From assembly GCA_902632125.1 (NCBI GenBank), contig CACPBQ010000001.1, positions 62,001-126,000 of the forward strand: a stretch of DNA of 64,000 bases, written 5' to 3'. The notes under the pieces are model-generated. The model had not been told where the DNA came from, ran no database searches, and saw nothing but the letters and a program-made list of their open reading frames with translations. The DNA is from Paracoccaceae bacterium. GTDB taxonomy: Bacteria > Pseudomonadota > Alphaproteobacteria > Rhodobacterales > Rhodobacteraceae. The translations under genes and the position numbers were made by a program. Position 1 is the stretch's first letter. The number at the start of each line of letters is the position of its first letter. Shown piece by piece: positions 1-9,365 of the stretch.

Positions 1-854
1 TTCGTGGTGAGGATATGTTTATCATTCAATCAACATCCAACCCAGCCAACGATAATCTTATGGAGCTTCTTATTATGGCTGATGCTCTGCGTCGCTCGTC
101 GGCAAGCCGTATAACGGCCGTGATTCCTTATTTTGGCTATGCTAGGCAAGATCGGAGATCTAAGGCCAGAACTCCTATTAGTGCTAAACTTGTGGCTAAT
201 TTATTGGTAGAGGCAGGAGTGGAAAGAGTTCTGACACTTGATCTTCATGCCACACAAATACAGGGTTTTTTTGATATACCTGTCGACAATTTATATGCAG
301 CGCCGGTATTTGCTCTAGATATCATTCATCAATTTTCTGATAGGATGAGCGATTTAATGGTCGTTTCGCCAGACGTTGGCGGGGTTGCTAGAGCTAGAGA
401 ATTAGCCAAGCGGATAAATGCACCGCTCTCCATCGTCGATAAGAGAAGAGAAAGGGCAGGAGAAGTTGCTGAAATGACAATCATCGGAGATGTCAAAGGC
501 AAAAAGTGCATTATTGTTGACGATATTTGCGATACCGCCGGCACACTTTGTAAGGCCGCCGAAGTGCTTATCGAGAATGGTGCTGCCGAAGTTCATTCTT
601 ACATCACTCACGGGGTTTTGTCTGGGCCGGCTGTTGAGCGAATTAGCAACTCGGTTATGAAATCACTAGTTATAACAGACTCAATTCAAGCGACGGATCC
701 AGTAGCAAAAGCTGCAAATATTAGAATTGTTCCCACAGCTCCAATATTTGCCCAGGCTATCTTAAATATTTGGAATGGAACCTCGGTGTCATCGTTATTT
801 GAGACTGAAACGTTAGAACCAATTTATGATGGTCAACTACAGAGATTGTTATAA
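1..854 (+). CDS. prs: ribose-phosphate pyrophosphokinase (5' partial; frame is open to the window edge)
   Basis: Translation [51 protein letters not shown]...; PRPP-binding motif [14 protein letters not shown]. The ATG at 15 is internal because the frame continues upstream. Confidence 0.97.
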   Translation, partial: RGEDMFIIQSTSNPANDNLMELLIMADALRRSSASRITAVIPYFGYARQDRRSKARTPISAKLVANLLVEAGVERVLTLDLHATQIQGFFDIPVDNLYAAPVFALDIIHQFSDRMSDLMVVSPDVGGVARARELAKRINAPLSIVDKRRERAGEVAEMTIIGDVKGKKCIIVDDICDTAGTLCKAAEVLIENGAAEVHSYITHGVLSGPAVERISNSVMKSLVITDSIQATDPVAKAANIRIVPTAPIFAQAILNIWNGTSVSSLFETETLEPIYDGQLQRLL

Positions 855-1013
855 AGAACTGCTCTTTTGTAAATTCTTGTCACCAAGATCTGATATCTTT
901 TGCTCTAGGCGAGTTATTCTTCGTTTCATGATGTCGTAATAGTAGGCAGTTACCAGCGCAAAAAGTAACCAAATCCAGAAAGGTGTAGAAACCGAAAAAC
1001 TCAGTATTTCCAT
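849..1013 (-). CDS. small membrane protein, 54 aa (one TM helix plus basic/coiled-coil tail), not in the ORF track
   Basis: Reverse-strand [57 protein letters not shown]; good SD (AAGGGGGATTACAAATG); same strand as and downstream of amtB. Confidence 0.6.
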   Translation of the reverse strand: MEILSFSVSTPFWIWLLFALVTAYYYDIMKRRITRLEQKISDLGDKNLQKSSSL

Positions 1014-1039
1014 TTGTAATCCCCCTTAAAATCGAGACG

Positions 1040-1064
1040 CAGAGACCTTTTTTGAAGGTCCCTG
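1040..1064 (+). terminator. hairpin between prs and amtB ends, candidate rho-independent terminator for the prs transcript
   Basis: CAGAGACCTT-tttttg-AAGGTCCCTG inverted repeat (one mismatch) followed by CTGTTTTTGTT on the + strand. Confidence 0.5.
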
Positions 1065-1090
1065 CTGTTTTTGTTAAATTAAACCTCTGT

Positions 1091-2440
1091 TTATCCTTTT
1101 GAAAATTCTGGATAAGCTTCCATACCAAGTTCAGACGTATCCAATCCAGCGACTTCCTCTTCTTCGCCAACACGTATGCCCATAGCAGATTTTAGAATGG
1201 TCCAAACGATACTCGAAGTAACTACAACAAATACCCCTACAATAATGATAGACGTAAATTGGATAAGGTATGAAGCATCACCGTTTGTTGCGGGTACGAC
1301 CATTGTTCCCCAAATACCTGCAAAAAGGTGGACTGGGATTGCACCTACCACGTCGTCGATTTTAAACTTATCTAACATTGGAACAGTAAAAACCACGATT
1401 AACCCACCTACAGCGCCGATCAGCGTTGCAGCACCTAAAGACGGTGTTAACGGTTCTGCAGTAATGGAAACTAATCCTGCTAAACAGCCATTTAGTATCA
1501 TAGTTAAATCAGGTTTTTTATAAAGAAACTGTGTTAACAACAGGGCAGCAATTGCACCACCCGCAGCAGCAGCATTGGTATTCGAAAAAATCCTGGAAAT
1601 ATCAGCTACGTCACCAACAGAACCCATCGCAAGTTGTGAACCTCCGTTAAAACCAAACCAACCCATCCATAATATAAATGTTCCTAGGGTAGCTATTGCT
1701 AAATTTGAACCTGGTATTGGAGTAACCTTGCCATCCTTGGCATATTTGCCAATACGAGGACCTAAAATTATTGCCCCCATGAGAGCGGCCCATCCACCAA
1801 CGGAGTGCACAACTGTTGAGCCTGCAAAGTCAAGAAAGCCCATCTCGTCTAAAAATCCCCCGCCCCATTTCCAACTAGCTTGGATCGGGTAAATAAGTCC
1901 AGTTAGAACAATTGTAAAAATTAAAAATGGCCACAATTTGATACGTTCTGCCAGAGCACCAGAAACAATAGATGCTGTAGCAGCACAAAACATCAATTGG
2001 AAAAAGAAGTCAGATCCAGTTGAAGCGTAACCATAATCATCCGCACCATCTGATGTAACACCGACCGCTTCCAAGATAGCCACGCCCCAGACGCCAGATA
2101 ATACACCGTTAAACAATCCTTCATCGCTCAACCACGTACCAAGCGGATACATCAAGTTATATCCTATAAGGTAATAAAAAATTGCGGCAAAAGAAAACAA
2201 ACTCATATTTTTAGTTAATTGCATTGTTACGTTTTTTGAACGAACCAAACCTGCTTCCAGCATAGTAAAACCTGCTGCCATCCAAAAAACAAGGAACCCA
2301 CCCATTAAAAACAGCAAACTGTTTAAAATGAAAAATGAGTCTGTTGGAACTGATACTGGTGCATTCTGTGCAAGTGATTGCGAAGCGGTCACTGCGAGAA
2401 GACTACCCACACTAAATATTTTTAAAAATGCTTTTTTCAT
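1091..2440 (-). CDS. amtB: ammonium transporter
   Basis: Signal peptide then AmtB core (GFTMLEAGLVRSKN, DFAGSTVVHSVGGWAALMGA, GWFGFNGGS, VGAIPVHLFAGIWGT); paired with glnK. Confidence 0.97.
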   Translation of the reverse strand: MKKAFLKIFSVGSLLAVTASQSLAQNAPVSVPTDSFFILNSLLFLMGGFLVFWMAAGFTMLEAGLVRSKNVTMQLTKNMSLFSFAAIFYYLIGYNLMYPLGTWLSDEGLFNGVLSGVWGVAILEAVGVTSDGADDYGYASTGSDFFFQLMFCAATASIVSGALAERIKLWPFLIFTIVLTGLIYPIQASWKWGGGFLDEMGFLDFAGSTVVHSVGGWAALMGAIILGPRIGKYAKDGKVTPIPGSNLAIATLGTFILWMGWFGFNGGSQLAMGSVGDVADISRIFSNTNAAAAGGAIAALLLTQFLYKKPDLTMILNGCLAGLVSITAEPLTPSLGAATLIGAVGGLIVVFTVPMLDKFKIDDVVGAIPVHLFAGIWGTMVVPATNGDASYLIQFTSIIIVGVFVVVTSSIVWTILKSAMGIRVGEEEEVAGLDTSELGMEAYPEFSKG

Positions 2441-2457
2441 CGAAGACTTACCTTTTT

Positions 2458-2796
2458 TTATATTGCGTCGGCGCCGGTTTCACCGGTGCGCACACGAATG
2501 GTTTGCTGAACATCAAGGACAAAAATTTTCCCATCACCGATCTTTCCGGTATGTGCAGACGTTTTTATCGTCTCAACGACTTGATCGGTCATCGATTCCT
2601 CAACAATGATTTCTAATTTAATTTTTGGAACAAAATTTACGGCGTACTCAGCACCCCGATAAATTTCTGTATGACCTGACTGAGAACCAAAACCCTTAAT
2701 TTCAGTAACCATCATACCCTTAACACCCAACGCCGTTAACGACTCTCGAACGTCTTCCAGCTTGAATGGCTTAATAGTAGCTATGATTAAATTCAT
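2458..2796 (-). CDS. glnK: nitrogen regulatory protein P-II (GlnK)
   Basis: MNLIIATIKPFKLEDVRESL...GHTEIYRGAEY (T-loop Tyr present); directly upstream of amtB. Confidence 0.97.
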   Translation of the reverse strand: MNLIIATIKPFKLEDVRESLTALGVKGMMVTEIKGFGSQSGHTEIYRGAEYAVNFVPKIKLEIIVEESMTDQVVETIKTSAHTGKIGDGKIFVLDVQQTIRVRTGETGADAI

Positions 2797-2900
2797 TTAT
2801 TTTGCCTTTCGCAATTTCGCTTGTGCCGATTAAAAAAAATTCAATTATTCTCAAATGCGAAGGTTCTGAAATAAAAATAATCCAACAAAATAGTTTTTTG

Positions 2901-2917
2901 TGCGTATTTTTTGCGCA
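2901..2917. promoter_or_regulatory. putative NtrC-type binding site upstream of glnK-amtB
   Basis: TGCGTATTTTTTGCGCA matches TGC-N11-GCA and is near palindromic; about 105 bp upstream of the glnK start. Confidence 0.4.
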
Positions 2918-3022
2918 TTTTTTTTAGTTTGATTAAAATTTAATCTATTTTTTAAATTAAAAAATTCTATTCCCACTCAACATAAAAAAAAAATAACTGT
3001 AAAAAGAAAAAAAGAGAGCAAA

Positions 3023-5173
3023 ATGGCAGGCAGTAAAAAAGAAAAACAGAAACGTAAGTCTTTGACGGCGGAAAACCGTTTTAAAAAACTATCGACAGAC
3101 TCATCTCGTAAAAAGCTTTTAAAAAACAAGAAAGCAAAACACTCCCCAAATTCAAAGCCAAACTTTTTACTTCGGGTTTTTAGAAAAATCAGAATGTTGA
3201 TTTTTAAAGTAATGTGGGGGCTTTTTTGGCGATCGAGCTTAATAGTAATCTTAGGTGTGTCGATAACAATCAGCTATTATTATTTTGGCCTAAAAGAATA
3301 TGAGATCCTTTTGGATGAGCGCTCTCGGGGGTCTGTAACACTAGAAAACAATATAGGTGAAATTTTTGCTTGGAGAGGTGATAATTTTTCAAAAAATCTT
3401 ACCGCTACTAATATTTCACCTCATTTGAGAAATGCAATATTGGCAACAGAAGACCGTAGATTTTATTCACACTTCGGTATAAGCCCCAGAGGTATCGCGA
3501 GCGCAATGTACATTAATTTAAAAGAAGGACGCGGCGCCCTATCCGGCCATGGCGGATCGACTGTCACACAGCAAACTGCAAAATTAATTTGCTTAGGCAA
3601 ACCATTTAGACAGGCCGACTGGAAAAGCGAATACGATTACGAAGCCAGTTGCAGAACGGCTTCTGTTTGGCGTAAAACAAAAGAAGCTCTTTATGCTCTA
3701 GCATTAGAATTTAAATTCTCTAAAGATGAAATTTTAACGATTTATATAAATCGTGTATTTTTAGGAGCTGGAACACGCGGTTTTGAAGCTGCTGCTCAAA
3801 GGTATTTCTCAAAGTCTGCTAAACTGGTAAATCCTTCAGAAGCCGCAATGTTGGCTGGGCTTTTAAAAGCACCTACACTCTATGCTCCCACAAATAATTT
3901 AAAACGCTCACAAGAGAGGGCTAATGTAATAATTGGCCTCATGGAAAGTCAAAAATTTCTTAGTAAAAAAGAGGCAACATATGCTCGCAACCATCCGGCA
4001 ACTTTGTCAAAACTTGCTAGGGCAAAGGCAGGAGGATATTTTGCTGACTGGGTTATGGCTAGTCTCCCTCACTATCTCACCTATAAAACAACTGAAGATG
4101 TAGTCATTAAAACAACCTTTGACCCATCTGTACAAAAAGCTGCCGAAGAAGCCATTAAAAGTGTATTTCGAAATCAAGTTGACCAACATTCTAGTGCACA
4201 AGCTGCTATCATTATTATGTCTCCAAATGGAGCGGTAAGGGCCATGGTGGGAGGTCGGGATTTGCAAGGAACTGGTCTATTTAACCGAGCAACACAGGCA
4301 TCACGGCAGACTGGATCTTTATTTAAACCTTTTGTATATGCGGCTGCGTTGGAACAGGGTTATTCCCCTACTGACTTGGTAAATGACGAACAAATTACAA
4401 TAGATTTACCAGGGTCTAGTCCTTGGAGGCCTAAAAATTATTCAAATAAATTTAAAGGACAGGTGACTCTATATAACGCATTTTCTGAGTCATTAAATAT
4501 TCCCGCGATTAAAATTTCTGAGGCCGTAGGACGTAAAAATGTATCAGATTTAGCCAAAAAATTTGAGCTATTTTCTGATCCAAATAATGGACCGGCAATA
4601 GCGCTTGGAAGTTCTGAGGCGACACTTATTGATTTAGTTGGTGCATATGCATCTATTTTAAACAGCGGCTACAAAGTAGAACCGTTTGGTTGGGAAAAGT
4701 TAGAACTTAAAAAAAATAAAAATGAGCCCCTAATGACTAAATCAGAAATAACTGACATGCAAATAATTAGCCCTGAAACTGCTAAAGGATTAATATTCAT
4801 GATGTCAGAAGTAATAAAAAATGGAACTGGGAAACGAGCACAATTTTCTGATTGGGAGTTGGCCGGAAAAACCGGAACATCGCAGGAAGCACGGGATGCA
4901 TGGTTCATAGGGTTCTCAAAAAATTATATTGCCGGTGTATGGATGGGCTATGATGATAATACGCCGCTGCGAGGGGTAACAGGAGGAGGCTTGCCAGCTG
5001 ATATCTGGCGTATCGCTATGGAAAGTATTCATTCAAATTTAAATCCAACACCTTTATTTACAGATAAACTTTACTTAACTTCTGGTTCTATGGCTCGAAG
5101 GACAGTTGGAGAATCCTTGTCTTTTGGGAGAACTTTAGGACAATTTTTCAATCGACTATTACGTTTGAATTAA
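3023..5173 (+). CDS. bifunctional class A penicillin-binding protein (PBP1A family)
   Basis: Glycosyltransferase motif ATEDRRFYSHFGISPRG, GGSTVTQQ; transpeptidase SLFK (RQTGSLFKPF) and GKTGTS; Lys-rich cytosolic N-tail then TM. Confidence 0.93.
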   Translation: MAGSKKEKQKRKSLTAENRFKKLSTDSSRKKLLKNKKAKHSPNSKPNFLLRVFRKIRMLIFKVMWGLFWRSSLIVILGVSITISYYYFGLKEYEILLDERSRGSVTLENNIGEIFAWRGDNFSKNLTATNISPHLRNAILATEDRRFYSHFGISPRGIASAMYINLKEGRGALSGHGGSTVTQQTAKLICLGKPFRQADWKSEYDYEASCRTASVWRKTKEALYALALEFKFSKDEILTIYINRVFLGAGTRGFEAAAQRYFSKSAKLVNPSEAAMLAGLLKAPTLYAPTNNLKRSQERANVIIGLMESQKFLSKKEATYARNHPATLSKLARAKAGGYFADWVMASLPHYLTYKTTEDVVIKTTFDPSVQKAAEEAIKSVFRNQVDQHSSAQAAIIIMSPNGAVRAMVGGRDLQGTGLFNRATQASRQTGSLFKPFVYAAALEQGYSPTDLVNDEQITIDLPGSSPWRPKNYSNKFKGQVTLYNAFSESLNIPAIKISEAVGRKNVSDLAKKFELFSDPNNGPAIALGSSEATLIDLVGAYASILNSGYKVEPFGWEKLELKKNKNEPLMTKSEITDMQIISPETAKGLIFMMSEVIKNGTGKRAQFSDWELAGKTGTSQEARDAWFIGFSKNYIAGVWMGYDDNTPLRGVTGGGLPADIWRIAMESIHSNLNPTPLFTDKLYLTSGSMARRTVGESLSFGRTLGQFFNRLLRLN

Positions 5174-5775
5174 ATCGATTTTTCCAAGTCTTTCATTACT
5201 TTTTCGACGTCACCGCGGCGTTTATCTAACATGGCACCTATTTCAGTCCTTTCAGATAAAAGCATGTTGATACCTTCTATAAACATATTAAAAAAAAGTA
5301 ATTTTCCAGATTTGTTTGATACTAAAAAAGAAACTGTAAATGGCTCCCACCCCTTAAGATGTGCCAAAGTTTCTACCTCAAAAAAACTTTTAATTGGACG
5401 TGATCTTTGAACAACAATTTTACCCCCAATAAACTCTCTAAATCGGCGCCCATATTTATGAGAGACATAAACAGAATAAATTTTTGTAAATCTTTCCATT
5501 TGAGATTTTGAAAGAGCTCTCGCATCATTTCCGAGAGCATAACGAGCAATCGTTGGAACATCAGCATAAGACCTAAAAATCTCTTCAAATTGCCCAACCA
5601 TAACAGCCTCTGAATTACCAGATGAAATAACTGCATTAATGTCAGCTACCAATTTCCCGACCAAAATTTCTGCATCTTTTGCACTTGCCGCTAATCCAAA
5701 AGAAGCTGCCCCTGTGAAAGCCACTGCTGCTGAAGAAAATACAAATTGCCTTCGTTTAATTAAATACTTACTCAT
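5170..5775 (-). CDS. mlaC: MlaC/Ttg2D-family phospholipid-binding protein
   Basis: Tat/Sec-like leader and MlaC fold sequence (FEEIFRSYADVPTIARYALG); 8-bp overlap with mlaA. Confidence 0.88.
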   Translation of the reverse strand: MSKYLIKRRQFVFSSAAVAFTGAASFGLAASAKDAEILVGKLVADINAVISSGNSEAVMVGQFEEIFRSYADVPTIARYALGNDARALSKSQMERFTKIYSVYVSHKYGRRFREFIGGKIVVQRSRPIKSFFEVETLAHLKGWEPFTVSFLVSNKSGKLLFFNMFIEGINMLLSERTEIGAMLDKRRGDVEKVMKDLEKSI

Positions 5776-6505
5776 TGAACTCCTCGTAAGGGTCAGAGTA
5801 CACTTCGGAAATTTCTGGATTAAGGCGAAAGCGACGGCCCTGAAGGTATGCTAATTTAGTCTGCGCGTAACTGTCCGCGCTCTCATATAAAACACTGTCA
5901 ATCGTAGAACCCAGTGCTACTCTATTTCCTAATATATTTCCAATATTAGCTGTTGATCGTAAACGAGATTGCCAGGGGTCAAAAACAAAACCCACCGGGT
6001 CTAACAGCAAATCAGCGACTTTTCCTATGGCATCTCGCTCTGTTGATGGACCCAGAAAAATGATCTCGACATAGTCTCCTTCTGCTACTCCCCATCGGTG
6101 CAGGGTTTCACCAAAATCTGTTCCCCGGGCTTTCAACCCTAATTTCTCAGATGGATCAAAGATGCCAGCAATACCCACCGTAGAATTAATTACAAATTGA
6201 CCAGTGGTTTTGCTTGCGTTTCCAAGATCACCTTGAAGAGTGTAATTTATTAAATCGTTCGGCAAACCCCAGTTTTCTGAAAAGTTTGAGATAACTGACC
6301 TAGGTTTTTGACCCAAGGCATTAGCATATGCCTTAGATGCTGGCCTCAAAACTTTTTTATCAATTACCTTATTTAGCTCATGACTTTTTCTATTGACGTT
6401 CTCATAAGGATCTTCATAGCTACCCAATTTGAAGCCAGTGGAGCAGGCCGATAAAACAAAGAGTGGTACAACGAAAAAAAATGTCAGTTTGTACAAATTT
6501 CTCAT
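5768..6505 (-). CDS. mlaA: MlaA (VacJ) family outer-membrane lipoprotein
   Basis: Lipobox LSAC; YEDPYENVNRKSHELNKVID; INSTVGIAGIFDPSEKLGL; DFGETLHRWGV. Confidence 0.93.
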   Translation of the reverse strand: MRNLYKLTFFFVVPLFVLSACSTGFKLGSYEDPYENVNRKSHELNKVIDKKVLRPASKAYANALGQKPRSVISNFSENWGLPNDLINYTLQGDLGNASKTTGQFVINSTVGIAGIFDPSEKLGLKARGTDFGETLHRWGVAEGDYVEIIFLGPSTERDAIGKVADLLLDPVGFVFDPWQSRLRSTANIGNILGNRVALGSTIDSVLYESADSYAQTKLAYLQGRRFRLNPEISEVYSDPYEEFNE

Positions 6506-6715
6506 ACTTGATCATATACACCCTTAAGCGCTATAGTCCAGCGCCTAAGAATGATTTGAAGTGACGATTTCCATTTAAATCTATATCAAAATTTTCTCGA
6601 GTAATTATCCTAAAATTTACTGTCTTTTGAAATAAAATTTGAAAACCGTTATTTTTTTCTGCTACTGTTTGAGTTATGATCAATTTCATATTTAACGCAC
6701 AAGGATAGGATTGAA

Positions 6716-7180
6716 ATGATGGGCATCTATGAAAAAAAATTAGCTGATGTTGGAATAACATTACCAGACGCCCCCGCTCCTGCTGCTAATTATGTGCCAT
6801 TTGTCCTAATCAGAAATGTACTTTATGTTTCTGGACAAATCTCCCAGAATGACGGCGGGCTTATTCTAGGAAAACTCGGTGAAAATATGACAACAGATCA
6901 AGGCGCTGAAGCTGCAAAATTTTGTGCCATAAATCTTTTAGCCCAGGTTAAATCTGCTTGCGATGGAGATCTTGATAAGTTGAAAAGAGTAATTAAACTA
7001 ACAGGCTTTGTAAATTCCACTCCTGACTTTACGCAACAACCCCAAGTTATTAACGGAGCTTCAGATCTTCTCGGAAATGTGCTTGGCGACGTAGGCAAAC
7101 ATGCGCGAGTTGCAGTTTCTGCAAATTCATTACCGCTTGGTGTGGCGGTCGAAATAGACGGTATCTTTGAAATAGCATAA
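6716..7180 (+). CDS. RidA (YjgF/YER057c/UK114) family protein
   Basis: Translation typical of the RidA family (VLYVSGQISQNDGG...VNSTPDFTQQPQVINGASDLL). Confidence 0.9.
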   Translation: MMGIYEKKLADVGITLPDAPAPAANYVPFVLIRNVLYVSGQISQNDGGLILGKLGENMTTDQGAEAAKFCAINLLAQVKSACDGDLDKLKRVIKLTGFVNSTPDFTQQPQVINGASDLLGNVLGDVGKHARVAVSANSLPLGVAVEIDGIFEIA

Positions 7181-7341
7181 TAAATAAAAATGCTTAAATC
7201 TGAGTTACTAGAAAGACAGCTTAAGATCCTTATTTCTTAGAAGAACGATAGAGTTCCTGATAAAAATTTTGCAACCGCTTCTTCGCACACTACCTCAACA
7301 ATTAACTTTTTAAGTAAAAATTTGCAGTAAGCTCATAATAT

Positions 7342-8529
7342 ATGACAGAAGATTCTATTAAAATAAAAATTATAAATTCCATCTCCAAATTGACTCGTAA
7401 TGAATGGGATGGATGTGCGGCATTTCACTTAGATAGTGGTTTAAAAAGGCCAGTAGACCCTTTTACATGTTATGATTTTTTATGTTCCTTAGAAAGAAGT
7501 GGATCAGTTGGAGAAGGTACCGGTTGGATACCTTATCATATAACAGCAACTAAACAGAACAAAGTAATTGGTGCAGTACCGCTTTATTTAAAAACTAACT
7601 CACAAGGCGAATATATATTTGATCACAATTGGGCACAAGCCTACGAACGTGCTGGAGGTCGTTACTATCCAAAGCTCCAGATGTCAGTACCTTTTACGCC
7701 TGTGACTGGACGTCGGCTTTTAGTTTCAAAAAATGCTCCTAGTCATACAGCTTCGTTATTACTACAAAGTGCTATAGGATTGTGTAAAGAGAATAAATTA
7801 TCGAGTCTCCACACGACTTTCTGTAGCAAAGAAGAATTTAACCTTGGGCAAGAACTTGGCATGCTGGGCCGAGTTTCACAACAATTCCATTGGGTGAATG
7901 ATGAATATGCAAATTTTGATGACTTTTTAAATGCATTGTCCTCTCGCAAACGAAAAAACATAAGAAAAGAACGCGCTAAAGCAAATAATTTTGGTGGTCA
8001 GATAGAAATTTTAACTGGTTCAGAAATTAAAAGAGAGCATTGGAGTTATATTTGGGAATTCTATCAAAATACCGGTGCTAAGAAGTGGGGAATACCATAT
8101 TTGACACGACAATTTTTTGATGAAATTCACGAAACTATGCGCTCTAACATCCTTCTTATATTAGCAAAAAAAGAAGAAAAATATATTGCAGGCGCTCTGA
8201 ATTTTATCGGCTCCGATACCCTGTTTGGCCGATACTGGGGATGTATAGAAGATCATCCATTTCTACATTTTGAAATTTGTTATTATAGAGCTATTGAATT
8301 CGCTATATCGCAAGGCCTGAAAAAAGTTGAAGCTGGAGCACAAGGTGAGCATAAACTCGCGCGAGGTTATATTCCAACAGAAACATTTTCTCTGCACTGG
8401 ATAGGTGAGAAAAGGTTTAGAATGGCAGTTGAAGACTATTTGATTTCAGAAAAAGACGCTGTAAAACAAGATATAAAAATATTATCTCATTTTGCGCCGT
8501 TTAAAAAAGGAGATGACAAAAATGCTTGA
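7342..8529 (+). CDS. GNAT-fold protein, DUF482/peptidogalycan biosynthesis-like
   Basis: DHNWAQAYERAGGRYYPKLQMSVPFTPVTGRR, SSRKRKNIRKERAKA, FGRYWGC, KVEAGAQGEHKLARGY are characteristic of DUF482. Confidence 0.85.
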   Translation: MTEDSIKIKIINSISKLTRNEWDGCAAFHLDSGLKRPVDPFTCYDFLCSLERSGSVGEGTGWIPYHITATKQNKVIGAVPLYLKTNSQGEYIFDHNWAQAYERAGGRYYPKLQMSVPFTPVTGRRLLVSKNAPSHTASLLLQSAIGLCKENKLSSLHTTFCSKEEFNLGQELGMLGRVSQQFHWVNDEYANFDDFLNALSSRKRKNIRKERAKANNFGGQIEILTGSEIKREHWSYIWEFYQNTGAKKWGIPYLTRQFFDEIHETMRSNILLILAKKEEKYIAGALNFIGSDTLFGRYWGCIEDHPFLHFEICYYRAIEFAISQGLKKVEAGAQGEHKLARGYIPTETFSLHWIGEKRFRMAVEDYLISEKDAVKQDIKILSHFAPFKKGDDKNA

Positions 8530-8794
8530 AAATTTAGATGCGCTAACGAAAAATGGATGGGAGAAAAGCAACGACGGTTTGGCGATAAAGAAATCTTTTG
8601 TTTTTCCAAATTTTATTGAAGCTCTGGGCTGGATGGTCAAAGCTGGAGTTTGGGCTGAGAAATATAATCATCATCCAGAGTGGGTTAATGTATACAAGAC
8701 TGTAAATGTTTTGCTAACTACGCATGATAAAGGACGCATCACAAGTTTAGATGTCAAATTAGCTGAACAGATGGATAAACTTTATGAATCCTGA
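8522..8794 (+). CDS. phhB: 4a-hydroxytetrahydrobiopterin dehydratase (pterin-4a-carbinolamine dehydratase)
   Basis: AEKYNHHPEWVNVYKTVNVLLTTHDKGRITSLD; start revised from 8492 to ATG 8522 because AAGGAG lies 9 nt upstream. Confidence 0.92.
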   Translation: MLENLDALTKNGWEKSNDGLAIKKSFVFPNFIEALGWMVKAGVWAEKYNHHPEWVNVYKTVNVLLTTHDKGRITSLDVKLAEQMDKLYES

Positions 8795-9279
8795 AGTTTC
8801 AACAAAACAGCTTCTGCGCTCGACCCTGTAACAACACCAGAAGCATCATCCAGATAGGCGTAAACTATTTTCTCGTTATCTACGATAAAAGCACAACGTT
8901 TAGACCGATTATAAAAACCGATTGGGGGAACAGTAAATTCTGTTCCAATTGACTTGGTAAAATCACTGGCAGGATCAGCCAACATTTTTATACCAGCATC
9001 ACTGGCTCCTGTAATCTCGCCCCATTTCGACATAACAAAAGGATCATTTACTGATATGCAGATTATCTCATCAACGCCTTCGTCCTTAATAAGAGAACTT
9101 TTCTCAATAAAACCGGGCAAGTGCTTGCTGCTACAAGTATTTGTGAACGCTCCCGGCAGGGCAAAAATAACCGCTTTTTTTCCCTTTAAAAGTTCGGATA
9201 ACTCAATTTGTGAAACGCCGTCAGATCCAAAGTAAGAAAGAGTAGCATTTGGTAATTTTTGTCCGACTGAGATTTCCAT
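8782..9279 (-). CDS. peroxiredoxin (Prx5/redoxin type)
   Basis: VIFALPGAFTNTCSSKHLPGFIE active-site region; 13-bp convergent overlap with phhB. Confidence 0.92.
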   Translation of the reverse strand: MEISVGQKLPNATLSYFGSDGVSQIELSELLKGKKAVIFALPGAFTNTCSSKHLPGFIEKSSLIKDEGVDEIICISVNDPFVMSKWGEITGASDAGIKMLADPASDFTKSIGTEFTVPPIGFYNRSKRCAFIVDNEKIVYAYLDDASGVVTGSSAEAVLLKLQDS

Positions 9280-9365
9280 TTACGGCCTTTAAGACATTGT
9301 TGTTTTTTTCAAAACTACATATAGAATAAATTGAGATTTTGACTACTTAAAAATGTGAGAGCTAC

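Noticed and set aside
880-1173. 97-aa minus-strand ORF listed in the track
   Set aside because: Overlaps the amtB 3' end out of frame; the 849-1013 frame has a better SD and a protein-like TM/coiled-coil sequence.
1176-1892. Two + strand ORFs (115 and 105 aa) opposite amtB
   Set aside because: Antisense to a clear AmtB coding sequence; low-complexity Pro/Thr composition typical of shadow frames.
2328-2616. + strand ORFs (93 and 62 aa) opposite the amtB start and glnK
   Set aside because: Antisense shadows over two clearly conserved genes.
2800-2900. Possible sigma-54 promoter upstream of glnK (GGCAC...TTGC)
   Set aside because: GG to GC spacing is 13 rather than 10 nt; does not meet the -24/-12 consensus.
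6531-6761. 76-aa minus-strand ORF in the mlaA-RidA intergenic region
   Set aside because: Overlaps the RidA start, no SD and no recognisable protein features.
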